From Holosporaceae bacterium (lineage in GTDB: Bacteria; Pseudomonadota; Alphaproteobacteria; UBA3830): 16,810 nt of DNA. The notes beneath the pieces are model-generated. The model was not told the origin of the DNA. It made no database searches and worked only from the letters and a program-made list of their open reading frames with translations. Position numbers and translations under genes: made by a program. Location: assembly GCA_031258475.1 (NCBI GenBank), contig JAIRMS010000041.1:1-16810 (forward strand). The letters are read 5' to 3'. Below, piece after piece: positions 1-5,927 of the stretch (positions are counted from its first letter, which is position 1; the number at the start of each line of letters is the position of its first letter).

Positions 1-132
1 TCTCCACTTGGTAACGGTTTTGTGGTTAATTGAGTACCTCTCCGACAGCGTCTTCAGGCTCTCTTTACTATTTTGTATTGCTCGACGCACTGCCTCTGTC
101 GTTGTGGCGCAACTGTGTAATATTTGGCCCAT
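1..132 (-). CDS. IS481-family transposase, N-terminal part (runs off left edge)
   Basis: The minus strand from 132 reads 44 codons without a stop to the window edge. The protein starts MGQILHSCATTTEAVRR and continues with a helix-turn-helix-like segment (SLKTLSERYSINHKTVTKWR). That is the characteristic start of a widespread group of IS481-family DDE transposases, which begin MGQILH-ATTTEAVRRAIQ and have a KTV-KWR recognition helix. The catalytic DDE domain would lie beyond the left edge. An AGGAG ribosome binding site at 142-138 is 5 bases before the ATG and supports the start. Whether the gene is intact cannot be judged. Family recognition is from remembered motifs; the reading frame and binding site are seen directly. 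Confidence 0.88.
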   Translation of the reverse strand, partial: MGQILHSCATTTEAVRRAIQNSKESLKTLSERYSINHKTVTKWR

Positions 133-197
133 AATAACTCCTTTTCTTCCCGCTATAATATTATGTCATTTCCCCCTCCACAATATGGGACCATACA
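1..197 (-). mobile_element. IS481-family insertion sequence, one end (partial)
   Basis: The element end is placed at 197. On the minus strand the sequence from 197 reads TGTATGGTCCCATATTGTGG, and IS481-family termini usually begin with TGT. The transposase start codon lies 65 bases inside. The placement is reinforced because the bases just outside (198-203) are CTAG-centred and the sequence beyond them resumes as the broken reading frame of a different transposase. The other end is outside the window. Confidence 0.8.
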
Positions 198-203
198 ACT
201 AGG
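198..203. repeat. Probable IS481 target site (NCTAGN)
   Basis: The six bases ACTAGG directly abut the TGT terminus of the IS481-type element. IS481 of Bordetella is known to insert at NCTAGN with a 6-bp duplication, and this site fits. The matching copy on the other side of the element is outside the window, so the duplication itself is not seen. Confidence 0.6.
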
Positions 204-250
204 TGATATTTCAGATCGTATGTGCTATGAGCTCCATGTCTATATTTCAT
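198..250 (-). pseudogene. tnpA: IS200/IS605 tnpA 5' remnant, cut by the IS481 element
   Basis: The minus strand from the ATG at 250 encodes MKYRHGAHSTYDLKYHLV before it meets the IS481 terminus at 197. This is the typical beginning of the small HUH (Y1) transposase of IS200/IS605 elements, which normally continues from YHLVW into the catalytic HUH and tyrosine regions. Seventeen complete codons plus two bases survive here. The break falls exactly at the CTAG target, so the cause is the IS481 insertion. Any remaining 3' part would lie left of the window, beyond the IS481 copy. The start codon is preceded by a TATAAT at 263-258, which suggests the gene had a promoter before disruption. Confidence 0.75.
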
Positions 251-338
251 GCTCCGTATTATACTGAAGTGTTCGCCTAAAGGCGATGGCGTTAACCCTA
301 TCCAACTTAACTACGTAAAATTTACCCCTTGGTTGCAT
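240..338 (-). other. Short open frame, 32 codons, unrecognised
   Basis: The minus strand from the ATG at 338 to a TAG at 242-240 encodes 32 residues of rather protein-like composition (KFYVVKLDRVNAIAF in the middle). It overlaps the tnpA start by 11 bases. The frame stays open upstream to about 365 before a stop. I do not recognise it. It may be the tail of a decayed gene or chance coding inside an IS end. No good ribosome binding site is visible. Confidence 0.2.
251..300 (-). mobile_element. Probable subterminal end of the IS200/IS605 element with hairpin
   Basis: Upstream of the tnpA remnant lies a perfect 5-bp stem, TCGCC-TAAA-GGCGA, at 273-286. IS200/IS605 elements carry short subterminal hairpins that TnpA recognises at each end, usually a few tens of bases from tnpA, so position and shape fit a left-end hairpin. 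A TATAAT at 263-258 on the minus strand could be the -10 of tnpA. The exact element boundary cannot be fixed; it is guessed to lie near 300. A competing reading of the same bases is the short open frame at 240-338. Confidence 0.45.
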
Positions 339-477
339 AATCTCTTGAAACTCAGCATTTTTACCTCATAATTAAAACGCTTGAGTTTCACTCTTTCTTT
401 TTAACTTTTCAAGCTCTTGCTACTTTCGCAGAAGGTCTATTGATATATCCTAGCTTATCCGCTAAGAAAATCTACTC
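301..477. other. Non-coding stretch, decayed mobile-element sequence likely
   Basis: Apart from the short frame extending to 338, I find no gene here. There is a 9-bp inverted repeat, TGAAACTCA at 346-354 and TGAGTTTCA at 382-390, with a 27-base loop. Close to the right end, the bases before 478 (CTAAGAAAATC at 462-472) resemble the last codons of the IS1595-type transposase at the window's right edge (CTGAGAAAATC). The stretch may therefore be the degraded 3' end of such an element. Upstream of that the resemblance is too weak to claim. Confidence 0.35.
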
Positions 478-493
478 AATCTACTCTTGAACC
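478..493 (+). repeat. 16-bp IS-terminus-like repeat, left copy
   Basis: AATCTACTCTTGAACC occurs here on the plus strand and again, inverted and identical, at 16692-16707, just outside the stop codon of the IS1595-type transposase. Identity stops right after GAACC at both places, as expected if that is the element's tip. The left copy would be the end of an element extending leftwards from 493, now decayed. Confidence 0.6.
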
Positions 494-686
494 TTATTTT
501 TAAGAAAAAAATGATGGGCTACAAAACAATGCCTTCTTTGTTATGCATGAATCACTTTTGGAACGCGATTCTCATTTTCTGGATTGCTTCGCTTGTATCC
601 AAAAGATGCAATGAATTTATTCTGATTTAACGCAGAAACAACACTATGCCTAGCGAATTTCTTCCCAGAAATTTCTCCAGGAAAAG
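494..686 (+). other. Intergenic region upstream of pepA, with a 39-codon open frame
   Basis: No recognised gene. An ATG at 511 opens 39 codons to a TAA at 628-630 (MMGYKTMPSLLC at the start, SLVSKRCNEFILI at the end) without a clear ribosome binding site. Inside it, CTGGATTGCTTCGCT at 580-594 resembles phrases that recur in dispersed intergenic repeats of Rickettsia-like genomes. The open frame may therefore be a by-product of a repeat rather than a gene. From 631 to 686 nothing else is visible. Confidence 0.25.
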
Positions 687-715
687 TTGTATAGTTACGA
701 TTTATTTAGTATAAC
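687..715 (+). promoter_or_regulatory. Probable sigma-70-type promoter for pepA operon
   Basis: TTGTAT at 687-692 and TATAAC at 710-715 are separated by 17 bases. Both boxes are close to the housekeeping consensus. Transcription would begin around 722, which lies after the first in-frame ATG (721) and before the second (751). The promoter therefore also argues for translation from 751. Confidence 0.55.
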
Positions 716-750
716 GGCGTATGTCGTTATGTTGTTTTGTGGGAGATGTT

Positions 751-2241
751 ATGCTGATCAATAAAGTTTCGTTCGTAGATAAATTGCCGAAAAATTGTGG
801 TATTGTTGTTGGAATTTATTCCGACGGTTCCCTGTCACCGAATGCAAAAAAAGTTGATGAAAGTCTCGGCGGAATAATTTCGAAAAATTCAGATAAATTT
901 ACCTGCAAATCGCAATTCAAGACTCGTTCTTTCGCGCTGTGCAACGGAGACTATGGTTATGTGACAATGGTTAGACTGGGTGATTCTGGAAAAAAATTTA
1001 GCGAGCTAGAGCTTGAAAAACTCGGAGCGGCAATCTATTCCTGTACATCAAAATTGGATGAAGACGTCGTCGTTGCAATCGACAGATCAGACATTGATTT
1101 CCCCTGTGATTGTTTGCCGGCCCATATTGGATTTGGCGCACTGCTGAAATCCTGGAATTTCGACAAATATAAGTCCAAAAAAGACGAAAAAATAACGCTG
1201 AAAAATCTGTCCGTATTGACGTCGGATGTGAAGGCGTCGGAGAAATACCTGGAAGAATTGCAAAAGCTGGCAGAGGGCGTGTTTTTGACGCGGCAGGTTG
1301 TGTCGGAACCAGCAAACGTAATTTATCCGGAAAGTCTTGCAAAAATTGCGAAGGACGAGCTATTTCCGCTGGGGGTTGAAGTTGAGATTCTCGAAGTCTC
1401 CGAAATGAAAAAATTGTGGATGAATGCTCTTCTGGCCGTCGGTCAGGGCAGCGAAAACAAACCGAGACTGGCGATTCTACGCTGGAATGGTGGGGAAAAA
1501 TCGGACGCTCCAATCGCTTTCGTTGGCAAGGGAGTAACCTTCGACAGCGGCGGTATCAGTCTGAAGCCAGAAAGTGGAATGCACGAAATGCGCTATGACA
1601 TGGCAGGATCCGGCACGGTTCTGGGACTGCTGAAGGCGGTCGCTCTGAACAAATTGCCGGTAAATGTCGTCGGCGTTATGGCCATGGCTGAAAATATGCC
1701 GTCCGGTTCCGCGCAGCGTCCCGGCGATATAGTCAGATCCATGTCCGGCCAAACCATAGAGGTGCTAAGCACCGACGCGGAGGGGCGTATGGTTCTTGCG
1801 GATGCGCTCTGGTATACGCAGGATCGATTTGATCCAAAAATTATAATAGACCTCGCAACGTTGACAGGGGCGATCGTGGTTGCGCTGGGACATGAATATG
1901 CTGGTCTGTTTAGTAACTGCAACGAATTGGCCGAGCAGATAGTTAGTTCATCCGTTAGAACCGGCGAAAAGGTGTGGCGTATGCCCATGTCCGAACATTT
2001 CGACGAAGGAATTAATTCCGATATCGCAGACATGCAGAACATCGGAAAGCCAAACGTTCGCGGGGGAAGTATAACGGCCGCCCAGTTCCTAAAAAGATTT
2101 GTGAACGACAAAAAATGGGCGCATATAGATGTTGCCGGAGTCGAGACGACCTCCGACGATAATCTGTTCATTTGCTCCAAGGGGGCGACCGGATTTGGCG
2201 TGCGTCTTCTGTACGATTTTTTGCGTGCAAATAAATTTTGA
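751..2241 (+). CDS. pepA: Leucyl aminopeptidase (peptidase family M17)
   Basis: This is a cytosolic two-metal aminopeptidase that removes N-terminal residues from peptides, 496 aa (E. coli PepA is 503). The first in-frame ATG is at 721, but 751 is preferred because GGGAG at 741-745 lies 5 bases before it and the likely promoter would start transcription near 722. Numbered from 751, the metal ligands are K260, D265, D283, D342 and E344, and the catalytic residues are K272 and R346. All sit exactly ten below their E. coli equivalents (K270, D275, D293, D352, E354, K282, R356). The N-terminal third is the variable M17 N-domain and the C-terminal part is the catalytic domain. The family signature NTDAEGRL reads STDAEGRM here, a small departure with all ligands kept. 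It is the first gene of a plus-strand operon; holC follows after 7 bases. Any DNA-binding side role known for E. coli PepA is not implied. Confidence 0.95.
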   Translation: MLINKVSFVDKLPKNCGIVVGIYSDGSLSPNAKKVDESLGGIISKNSDKFTCKSQFKTRSFALCNGDYGYVTMVRLGDSGKKFSELELEKLGAAIYSCTSKLDEDVVVAIDRSDIDFPCDCLPAHIGFGALLKSWNFDKYKSKKDEKITLKNLSVLTSDVKASEKYLEELQKLAEGVFLTRQVVSEPANVIYPESLAKIAKDELFPLGVEVEILEVSEMKKLWMNALLAVGQGSENKPRLAILRWNGGEKSDAPIAFVGKGVTFDSGGISLKPESGMHEMRYDMAGSGTVLGLLKAVALNKLPVNVVGVMAMAENMPSGSAQRPGDIVRSMSGQTIEVLSTDAEGRMVLADALWYTQDRFDPKIIIDLATLTGAIVVALGHEYAGLFSNCNELAEQIVSSSVRTGEKVWRMPMSEHFDEGINSDIADMQNIGKPNVRGGSITAAQFLKRFVNDKKWAHIDVAGVETTSDDNLFICSKGATGFGVRLLYDFLRANKF

Positions 2242-2248
2242 AAATCCG

Positions 2249-2686
2249 ATGGAGGTGAGTTTTTATCATGTGGCCGAGGGAAATTTGATTCCGTCGATTA
2301 TTCGGCTTTTGGAAAAGGCTTATTTGTCCGGGCAGAGATGTATTTTTTTTAGTCCGGTGGAGGAACGAGTTAAGCTCGTTGACAAGATTTTGTGGACTTT
2401 CTCAACCAACGCTTTCATCCCCCATGGGGACAAGAGTCTGGGGTTTTGCGAGCAGCAACCGATATATTTCACAAGTCAATTTGAAAATCCAAACGATGCT
2501 AAAACTCTCGTGTTGGTCGATACGCTTGATCATAAAAAACCCGGCAACTTCGAGAAAATAGTCCTAATTTTCGAAGAAAAACAGCAGGCGGAGAATGCAA
2601 ATCTGATTTATGATGACTTGAAAAAAAACGGCGAAAATGTAAACTACTGGAAACAAACTCCCAATGGGTGGGAAAAACAGCAATAA
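2249..2686 (+). CDS. holC: DNA polymerase III chi subunit
   Basis: A 145-aa protein that begins MEVSFYHV, matching the beta-strand opening of HolC (MxxxxFYHL). It continues with the family's pattern: an early helix (LIRLLEKAYLSGQRCIFF), an ...IPHGD... segment near residue 60, and a late VLIFEE strand. Chi joins the clamp-loader complex through psi and contacts single-stranded DNA-binding protein, linking the replicase to SSB-coated template. The start at 2249 is chosen because homology begins there; the frame remains open upstream into pepA. It lies 7 bases after pepA and 11 before ndk. A pepA-holC pairing is also seen in gamma- and other alphaproteobacteria. HolC is poorly conserved, so identification rests on the N-terminus, size and position. 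Confidence 0.85.
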   Translation: MEVSFYHVAEGNLIPSIIRLLEKAYLSGQRCIFFSPVEERVKLVDKILWTFSTNAFIPHGDKSLGFCEQQPIYFTSQFENPNDAKTLVLVDTLDHKKPGNFEKIVLIFEEKQQAENANLIYDDLKKNGENVNYWKQTPNGWEKQQ

Positions 2687-2697
2687 AGAGGAATAAA

Positions 2698-3120
2698 ATG
2701 TCTATCCAAAAAACTTTGTCCATTATAAAGCCGGACGCGACTGCAAGAAATCTTACTGGAATCATCAACGCAAGATTTGAACAGGCAGGGCTTCGAATTA
2801 TCGCGCAAAAAAGATTGCGCATAACAAGGGAGCAAGTTGAAAAGTTCTATGAAATTCACAGAGAAAAAGCGTTCTACGAAAGTCTGTGCGAATATATGTC
2901 TTCCGGGCCGGTGGTCGCACAGGTCCTATGTGGAGAAGACGCGGTCGCAAAAAATCGGGAAATTATGGGGGCGACAAATCCGGCCAACGCGGAGGTCGGT
3001 ACGATTCGTAGAGATTTTGGTGAGAGCATTGAGCATAACGCAGTTCATGGCTCGGATTCTTTGGAAAATGCGGAAATTGAAATCAGATTTTTCTTCAGCC
3101 AATTGGAGATTATTGAATAA
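2698..3120 (+). CDS. ndk: Nucleoside diphosphate kinase
   Basis: A 140-aa cytosolic enzyme that moves the gamma-phosphate from ATP to other nucleoside diphosphates by a ping-pong mechanism. Family landmarks are TLSIIKPDA near the N-terminus (the KPDA lysine binds nucleotide), YMSSGPVV mid-protein, MGATNPANAEVGTIRRDFG, and the active-site motif NAVHGSD with the phosphorylated histidine at H117. Length equals the family norm. AGAGGA at 2687-2692 is 5 bases before the ATG and settles the start; an earlier in-frame ATG at 2668 lies inside holC and lacks support. The gene starts 11 bases after holC and is followed after 6 bases by the DUF2066 gene. No oddities. Confidence 0.97.
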   Translation: MSIQKTLSIIKPDATARNLTGIINARFEQAGLRIIAQKRLRITREQVEKFYEIHREKAFYESLCEYMSSGPVVAQVLCGEDAVAKNREIMGATNPANAEVGTIRRDFGESIEHNAVHGSDSLENAEIEIRFFFSQLEIIE

Positions 3121-3126
3121 ACTTCC

Positions 3127-3675
3127 ATGAAGCGTCTTTCGTTTTTGTTGTTTTTGTTGAGACTTTGTGTTTTTGCGGATTCGCAATACTTCGAAGTAAG
3201 AGATATCGAAATAAAACAGAAGGGGAAAAATTCGCTTGCTGCGAAACAGGTGGCGCTTGATCGGGCTGCTCGACTGGCGTTGAAAAAAATGATCGAAGAC
3301 GAGCTGAAGGGATCTTTTCCAGAATCCATTTCAAATCAACAAATTCAAAATTGCGTCTACGATTATTCAATTGATCAGGAAAAGTTTTCAGATTCGATTT
3401 ACATAGGAAGAATTTCCTATAGATTTCTCAAAAACAAAATTTCTTCTCTTCTAAAGCCGCATGGAATTAATGTCAGTATTCAAGACGATGAGGGGAAAGC
3501 AAATGATGTAAGGCTTTCGGTTTATCTGGTGGATTTTTTACGCCGCGCAAGGGAATTGCGAAAAATAAAAGCCGCAGTTGAAAAATTTTCAGACCAAAAA
3601 GTCGTCTTCCGCATAAAGAAAAAATATATCGATGATTTCCGAAAGTTGCGCATAAAATACGCGCGGCTGATATGA
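3127..3675 (+). CDS. Short DUF2066-like exported protein
   Basis: A 182-aa protein of unknown function. Residues 1-17 (MKRLSFLLFLLRLCVFA) form a signal peptide with cleavage likely near A17, so the product should be periplasmic. The following part fits the DUF2066 pattern: a short strand (YFEVRDIEIKQKG), then an alanine-rich helix with AAKQVALDRAARLALKKMI, then YDYSIDQEKFSDSIYIGRISYRF before a GI- turn. DUF2066 proteins of related bacteria are usually markedly longer, so the C-terminal half appears shortened. The tail is lysine- and arginine-rich. Genes of this family commonly precede a CDP-alcohol phosphatidyltransferase, an AI-2E protein and hdaA in alphaproteobacteria, and the same order is present here. 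The stop overlaps the next gene's ATG (ATGA, 3672-3675). No good ribosome binding site is visible; translation may be coupled to ndk. Family assignment is moderately secure, function unknown. Confidence 0.7.
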   Translation: MKRLSFLLFLLRLCVFADSQYFEVRDIEIKQKGKNSLAAKQVALDRAARLALKKMIEDELKGSFPESISNQQIQNCVYDYSIDQEKFSDSIYIGRISYRFLKNKISSLLKPHGINVSIQDDEGKANDVRLSVYLVDFLRRARELRKIKAAVEKFSDQKVVFRIKKKYIDDFRKLRIKYARLI

Positions 3676-4220
3676 AGAAATTTTTTCCGAATATATTATC
3701 CATTTCGAGAATAGTAATATCTTTTTTTATCATTGAGGCAGTTCTAGAAAATAATCTAGTCTGCGCGATGGTTTTGTTTGTATTCGCTTCTATCTCTGAT
3801 TTTTTAGATGGGTACCTGGCGAGGGAATTTCATCTGCAGTCCGATTTGGGAGCCATACTAGATCCATTGGCTGACAAAACGCTGATGACAATCTCCTATG
3901 CGCTGTTCGTCTACGTGAAATTCATCCCTTTGTATACGGCAATAATAGTGATTGGAAGAGATCTCATGATATTGTCCGCCGTAATAGTGTGCAGAATTTC
4001 CAAAGTGAATCTGAAGATACAACCGCTAACGTCCAGTAAAATTAACACGACCATTCAGCTGCTTTTCATAATATTAGTTTTAGCTTGCCGCGTCCTATCA
4101 ATAAATGTACCATGTCTCGTGGAATCGAGCGCGGCGGTCGTCAGTATTTTCACGGTTTTTTCCGGAGCGGAGTATGTGCGAAAATACTATTGGATCAAGG
4201 ATAAAATTTTCAAACGGTAA
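3672..4220 (+). CDS. CDP-alcohol phosphatidyltransferase family protein
   Basis: A 182-aa integral inner-membrane enzyme with about five to six hydrophobic segments. The family active site D(x2)DG(x2)AR(x8)G(x3)D(x3)D is complete: D43, D46-G47, A50-R51, G60, D64 and D68. These aspartates bind metal and the CDP-diacylglycerol substrate. The DPLADK form of the last part is typical of phosphatidylglycerophosphate synthases and of eukaryotic-type cardiolipin synthases. The alcohol acceptor (glycerol-3-phosphate or phosphatidylglycerol) cannot be told from sequence alone, so I give no gene symbol. The start overlaps the DUF2066 stop by 4 bases, suggesting translational coupling. Length is near that of bacterial PgsA. 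Confidence 0.9.
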   Translation: MKKFFPNILSISRIVISFFIIEAVLENNLVCAMVLFVFASISDFLDGYLAREFHLQSDLGAILDPLADKTLMTISYALFVYVKFIPLYTAIIVIGRDLMILSAVIVCRISKVNLKIQPLTSSKINTTIQLLFIILVLACRVLSINVPCLVESSAAVVSIFTVFSGAEYVRKYYWIKDKIFKR

Positions 4221-5250
4221 GTTTGTTTTTTGGATCGTTGTTTCTTCGTTTTCGTTTCTGTTTTTTTATGCGTTTTCAGAGATATGTTTTCCATTCGTGG
4301 TCGGATTTGCTTTGGCGTATCTCTGCGTTCCATTTATGGACTCAATTTCCAGTCGCATAAATAGAACCCTTGTCAGCGTTATTCTGTCCGTTGGCTTCGT
4401 TTGTATTTTTATCGTCATAGGCGTAAAACTTCTCCCATGTATTAAAGAATATTTGGCGTTTATTGCCGATAACATTCCATTTTACTATGATCGACTCATT
4501 TATTTTTTGGATAACACCCTTTCTTCCGTAAATTTCGTGAAATATAAACCTGAAATTACTTCAATAAAATTGGAACTTCAGAAACATCTGGATCAAAAAG
4601 TTTATATTTTCGCGTCTATCATAAGGGAAATCGCGTCCAAAAGGGAAACCATCGCCAATTTCGTTTCATTTTTTATAATCACACCGATTGCTTTTTTCTA
4701 TTTTCTGCGAGATTGGAATGGTATGACGCGTTTTTTATACGATTGCGTTCCTCATCGTCAAAAAAATATAATACGCGAAGCGTCCAGTATTGTGCGGAAA
4801 ACGTTCGGGAATTTTTTTCGCGGGCAATTCTACGTGGTTATGATTCTGTCTATCTATTACGCATTGTTGCTGTCGGCTATCGGGTTAAATAATTGTGTAT
4901 ATTTTGGAATTATTTCGGGATTGTCTTCGTTTATTCCTTTTATAGGGGCGTTATTCTCCTGTGTCATAGTGATTCTTACCTGTGTCCCCACTCTGACCAT
5001 GACTAAGCTTTACATCATATTGGTCGTTTATTCAGTGGGGCAATTTGTGGAAGGATATATACTTTCTCCCAGATTTGTGGGAAAGAGAACAGGACTTCAT
5101 CCTCTCTGGATATTATTTTCATTTTTCGCCGGAATTCAATTAAAAGGCATAGTCGGAGTTCTAATTGCAATTCCCATGACGGCCGTTATTCGCAATTTGG
5201 TTAATTTTGCGATGATCAAATTCAAAGCAAGCCAGACTTACAAGCAGTAA
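4174..5250 (+). CDS. AI-2E (PerM/YdiK-type) family membrane protein
   Basis: A 358-aa polytopic inner-membrane protein. Hydrophobic segments occur near residues 18-70 (two to three helices), 165-185, 210-300 and 305-345. A soluble stretch of about 100 residues sits between the N-terminal helices and the rest, as is typical of this family. C-terminal landmarks are the SSFIPFIGALFS segment, EGYILSPRFVGKRTGLHPLWI and GIVGVLIAIPMTAVI. Members have been linked to AI-2 export or cation/proton antiport, but most are uncharacterised and the substrate here is unknown. The frame is open from 4105; I place the start at ATG 4174 because GGAG at 4164-4167 is 6 bases upstream. The gene then overlaps the previous one by 47 bases. 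hdaA follows after 5 bases. Confidence 0.88.
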   Translation: MCENTIGSRIKFSNGKFVFWIVVSSFSFLFFYAFSEICFPFVVGFALAYLCVPFMDSISSRINRTLVSVILSVGFVCIFIVIGVKLLPCIKEYLAFIADNIPFYYDRLIYFLDNTLSSVNFVKYKPEITSIKLELQKHLDQKVYIFASIIREIASKRETIANFVSFFIITPIAFFYFLRDWNGMTRFLYDCVPHRQKNIIREASSIVRKTFGNFFRGQFYVVMILSIYYALLLSAIGLNNCVYFGIISGLSSFIPFIGALFSCVIVILTCVPTLTMTKLYIILVVYSVGQFVEGYILSPRFVGKRTGLHPLWILFSFFAGIQLKGIVGVLIAIPMTAVIRNLVNFAMIKFKASQTYKQ

Positions 5251-5255
5251 CAGAG

Positions 5256-5927
5256 ATGCAGCAGGAAGTTTTCGATTTTCACAAGATTGAGAGACTCGAT
5301 TGGAGTGATTTTATTGAAGGAAATGAAAACCGCGAAGCAATTTCATACCTGGTGAAATGGCCCAATTGGAACAGCAACGGAATAATCATTTATGGAGAAT
5401 CGGGAACAGGGAAAACTCACCTCGCGGCGTTGTGGGCCCAGACCGCCAACGCGGTCTACGTTTTAAAGGATAGTTTAAATTATGACTCCCGTGATTTGTT
5501 CGACGCAGACTGCAATTTTGTTATCGATAATTTTGATGATACCGTAAGACCAGAAAACTACAATTGGATATTTCATTTTTTGAATATTGCAAAAGAAAAA
5601 AATAGATTCTTCCTATTACTAAGTCGATCACATCCTCTGCACTGGAACGTAGAGCTGCAGGATTTGAGATCCCGACTGTTTGCTTTATCCGTCATAAATA
5701 TCGATGTTCCAAAAGACGATCTGTTGTTAAAAATATCGCAAAAAATAGCGAGAGATTTGGAAATAACCATTTCTGACGAGGCTATGATGTACATACTAAA
5801 TATGGTGGAACGCAGAGTAAATCCAATCGCCAACATCTTGAAAACGTTGGATAAATTGTCTCTTCAGCAGAAAAAAGCTTTGTCCTTTCCGTTTATAAAG
5901 AGCAATCTCAAGATTCTAGATTCCTAG
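5256..5927 (+). CDS. hdaA: HdaA-type AAA+ replication-initiation regulator
   Basis: A 223-aa DnaA-related AAA+ ATPase without the DnaA DNA-binding domain. Seen motifs are Walker A GESGTGKTH (47-55), Walker B FVIDNFDD (88-95, D91 key), a sensor I LLSRSHP and the box VII LRSRL with the arginine finger. HdaA/Hda works with the beta clamp to stimulate ATP hydrolysis by DnaA, preventing re-initiation. The first residues, MQQEVFDF, could be a clamp-binding motif (Q followed by hydrophobic residues); that is inference. The residues after it, DFIEGNENREAISYLVKWPNW, match the alphaproteobacterial HdaA opening. It ends the first operon. Its stop overlaps the 3' end of convergent lptD by 12 bases, and no terminator hairpin is seen. 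The ribosome binding site is weak; coupling to the upstream gene is likely. Confidence 0.88.
   Translation: MQQEVFDFHKIERLDWSDFIEGNENREAISYLVKWPNWNSNGIIIYGESGTGKTHLAALWAQTANAVYVLKDSLNYDSRDLFDADCNFVIDNFDDTVRPENYNWIFHFLNIAKEKNRFFLLLSRSHPLHWNVELQDLRSRLFALSVINIDVPKDDLLLKISQKIARDLEITISDEAMMYILNMVERRVNPIANILKTLDKLSLQQKKALSFPFIKSNLKILDS

Noticed and set aside
8..202. Plus-strand 64-codon open frame
   Set aside because: It is antisense to the IS481-type transposase start and IS end, which explain the region better.
346..390. 9-bp inverted repeat with 27-base loop as a terminator
   Set aside because: The stem is AT-rich, the loop long and no T-run follows; it is noted only as part of decayed IS sequence.
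998..2180. Long minus-strand open frames opposite pepA (171 and 195 codons)
   Set aside because: They are shadows of the strongly conserved pepA frame, with no family resemblance or ribosome binding sites.
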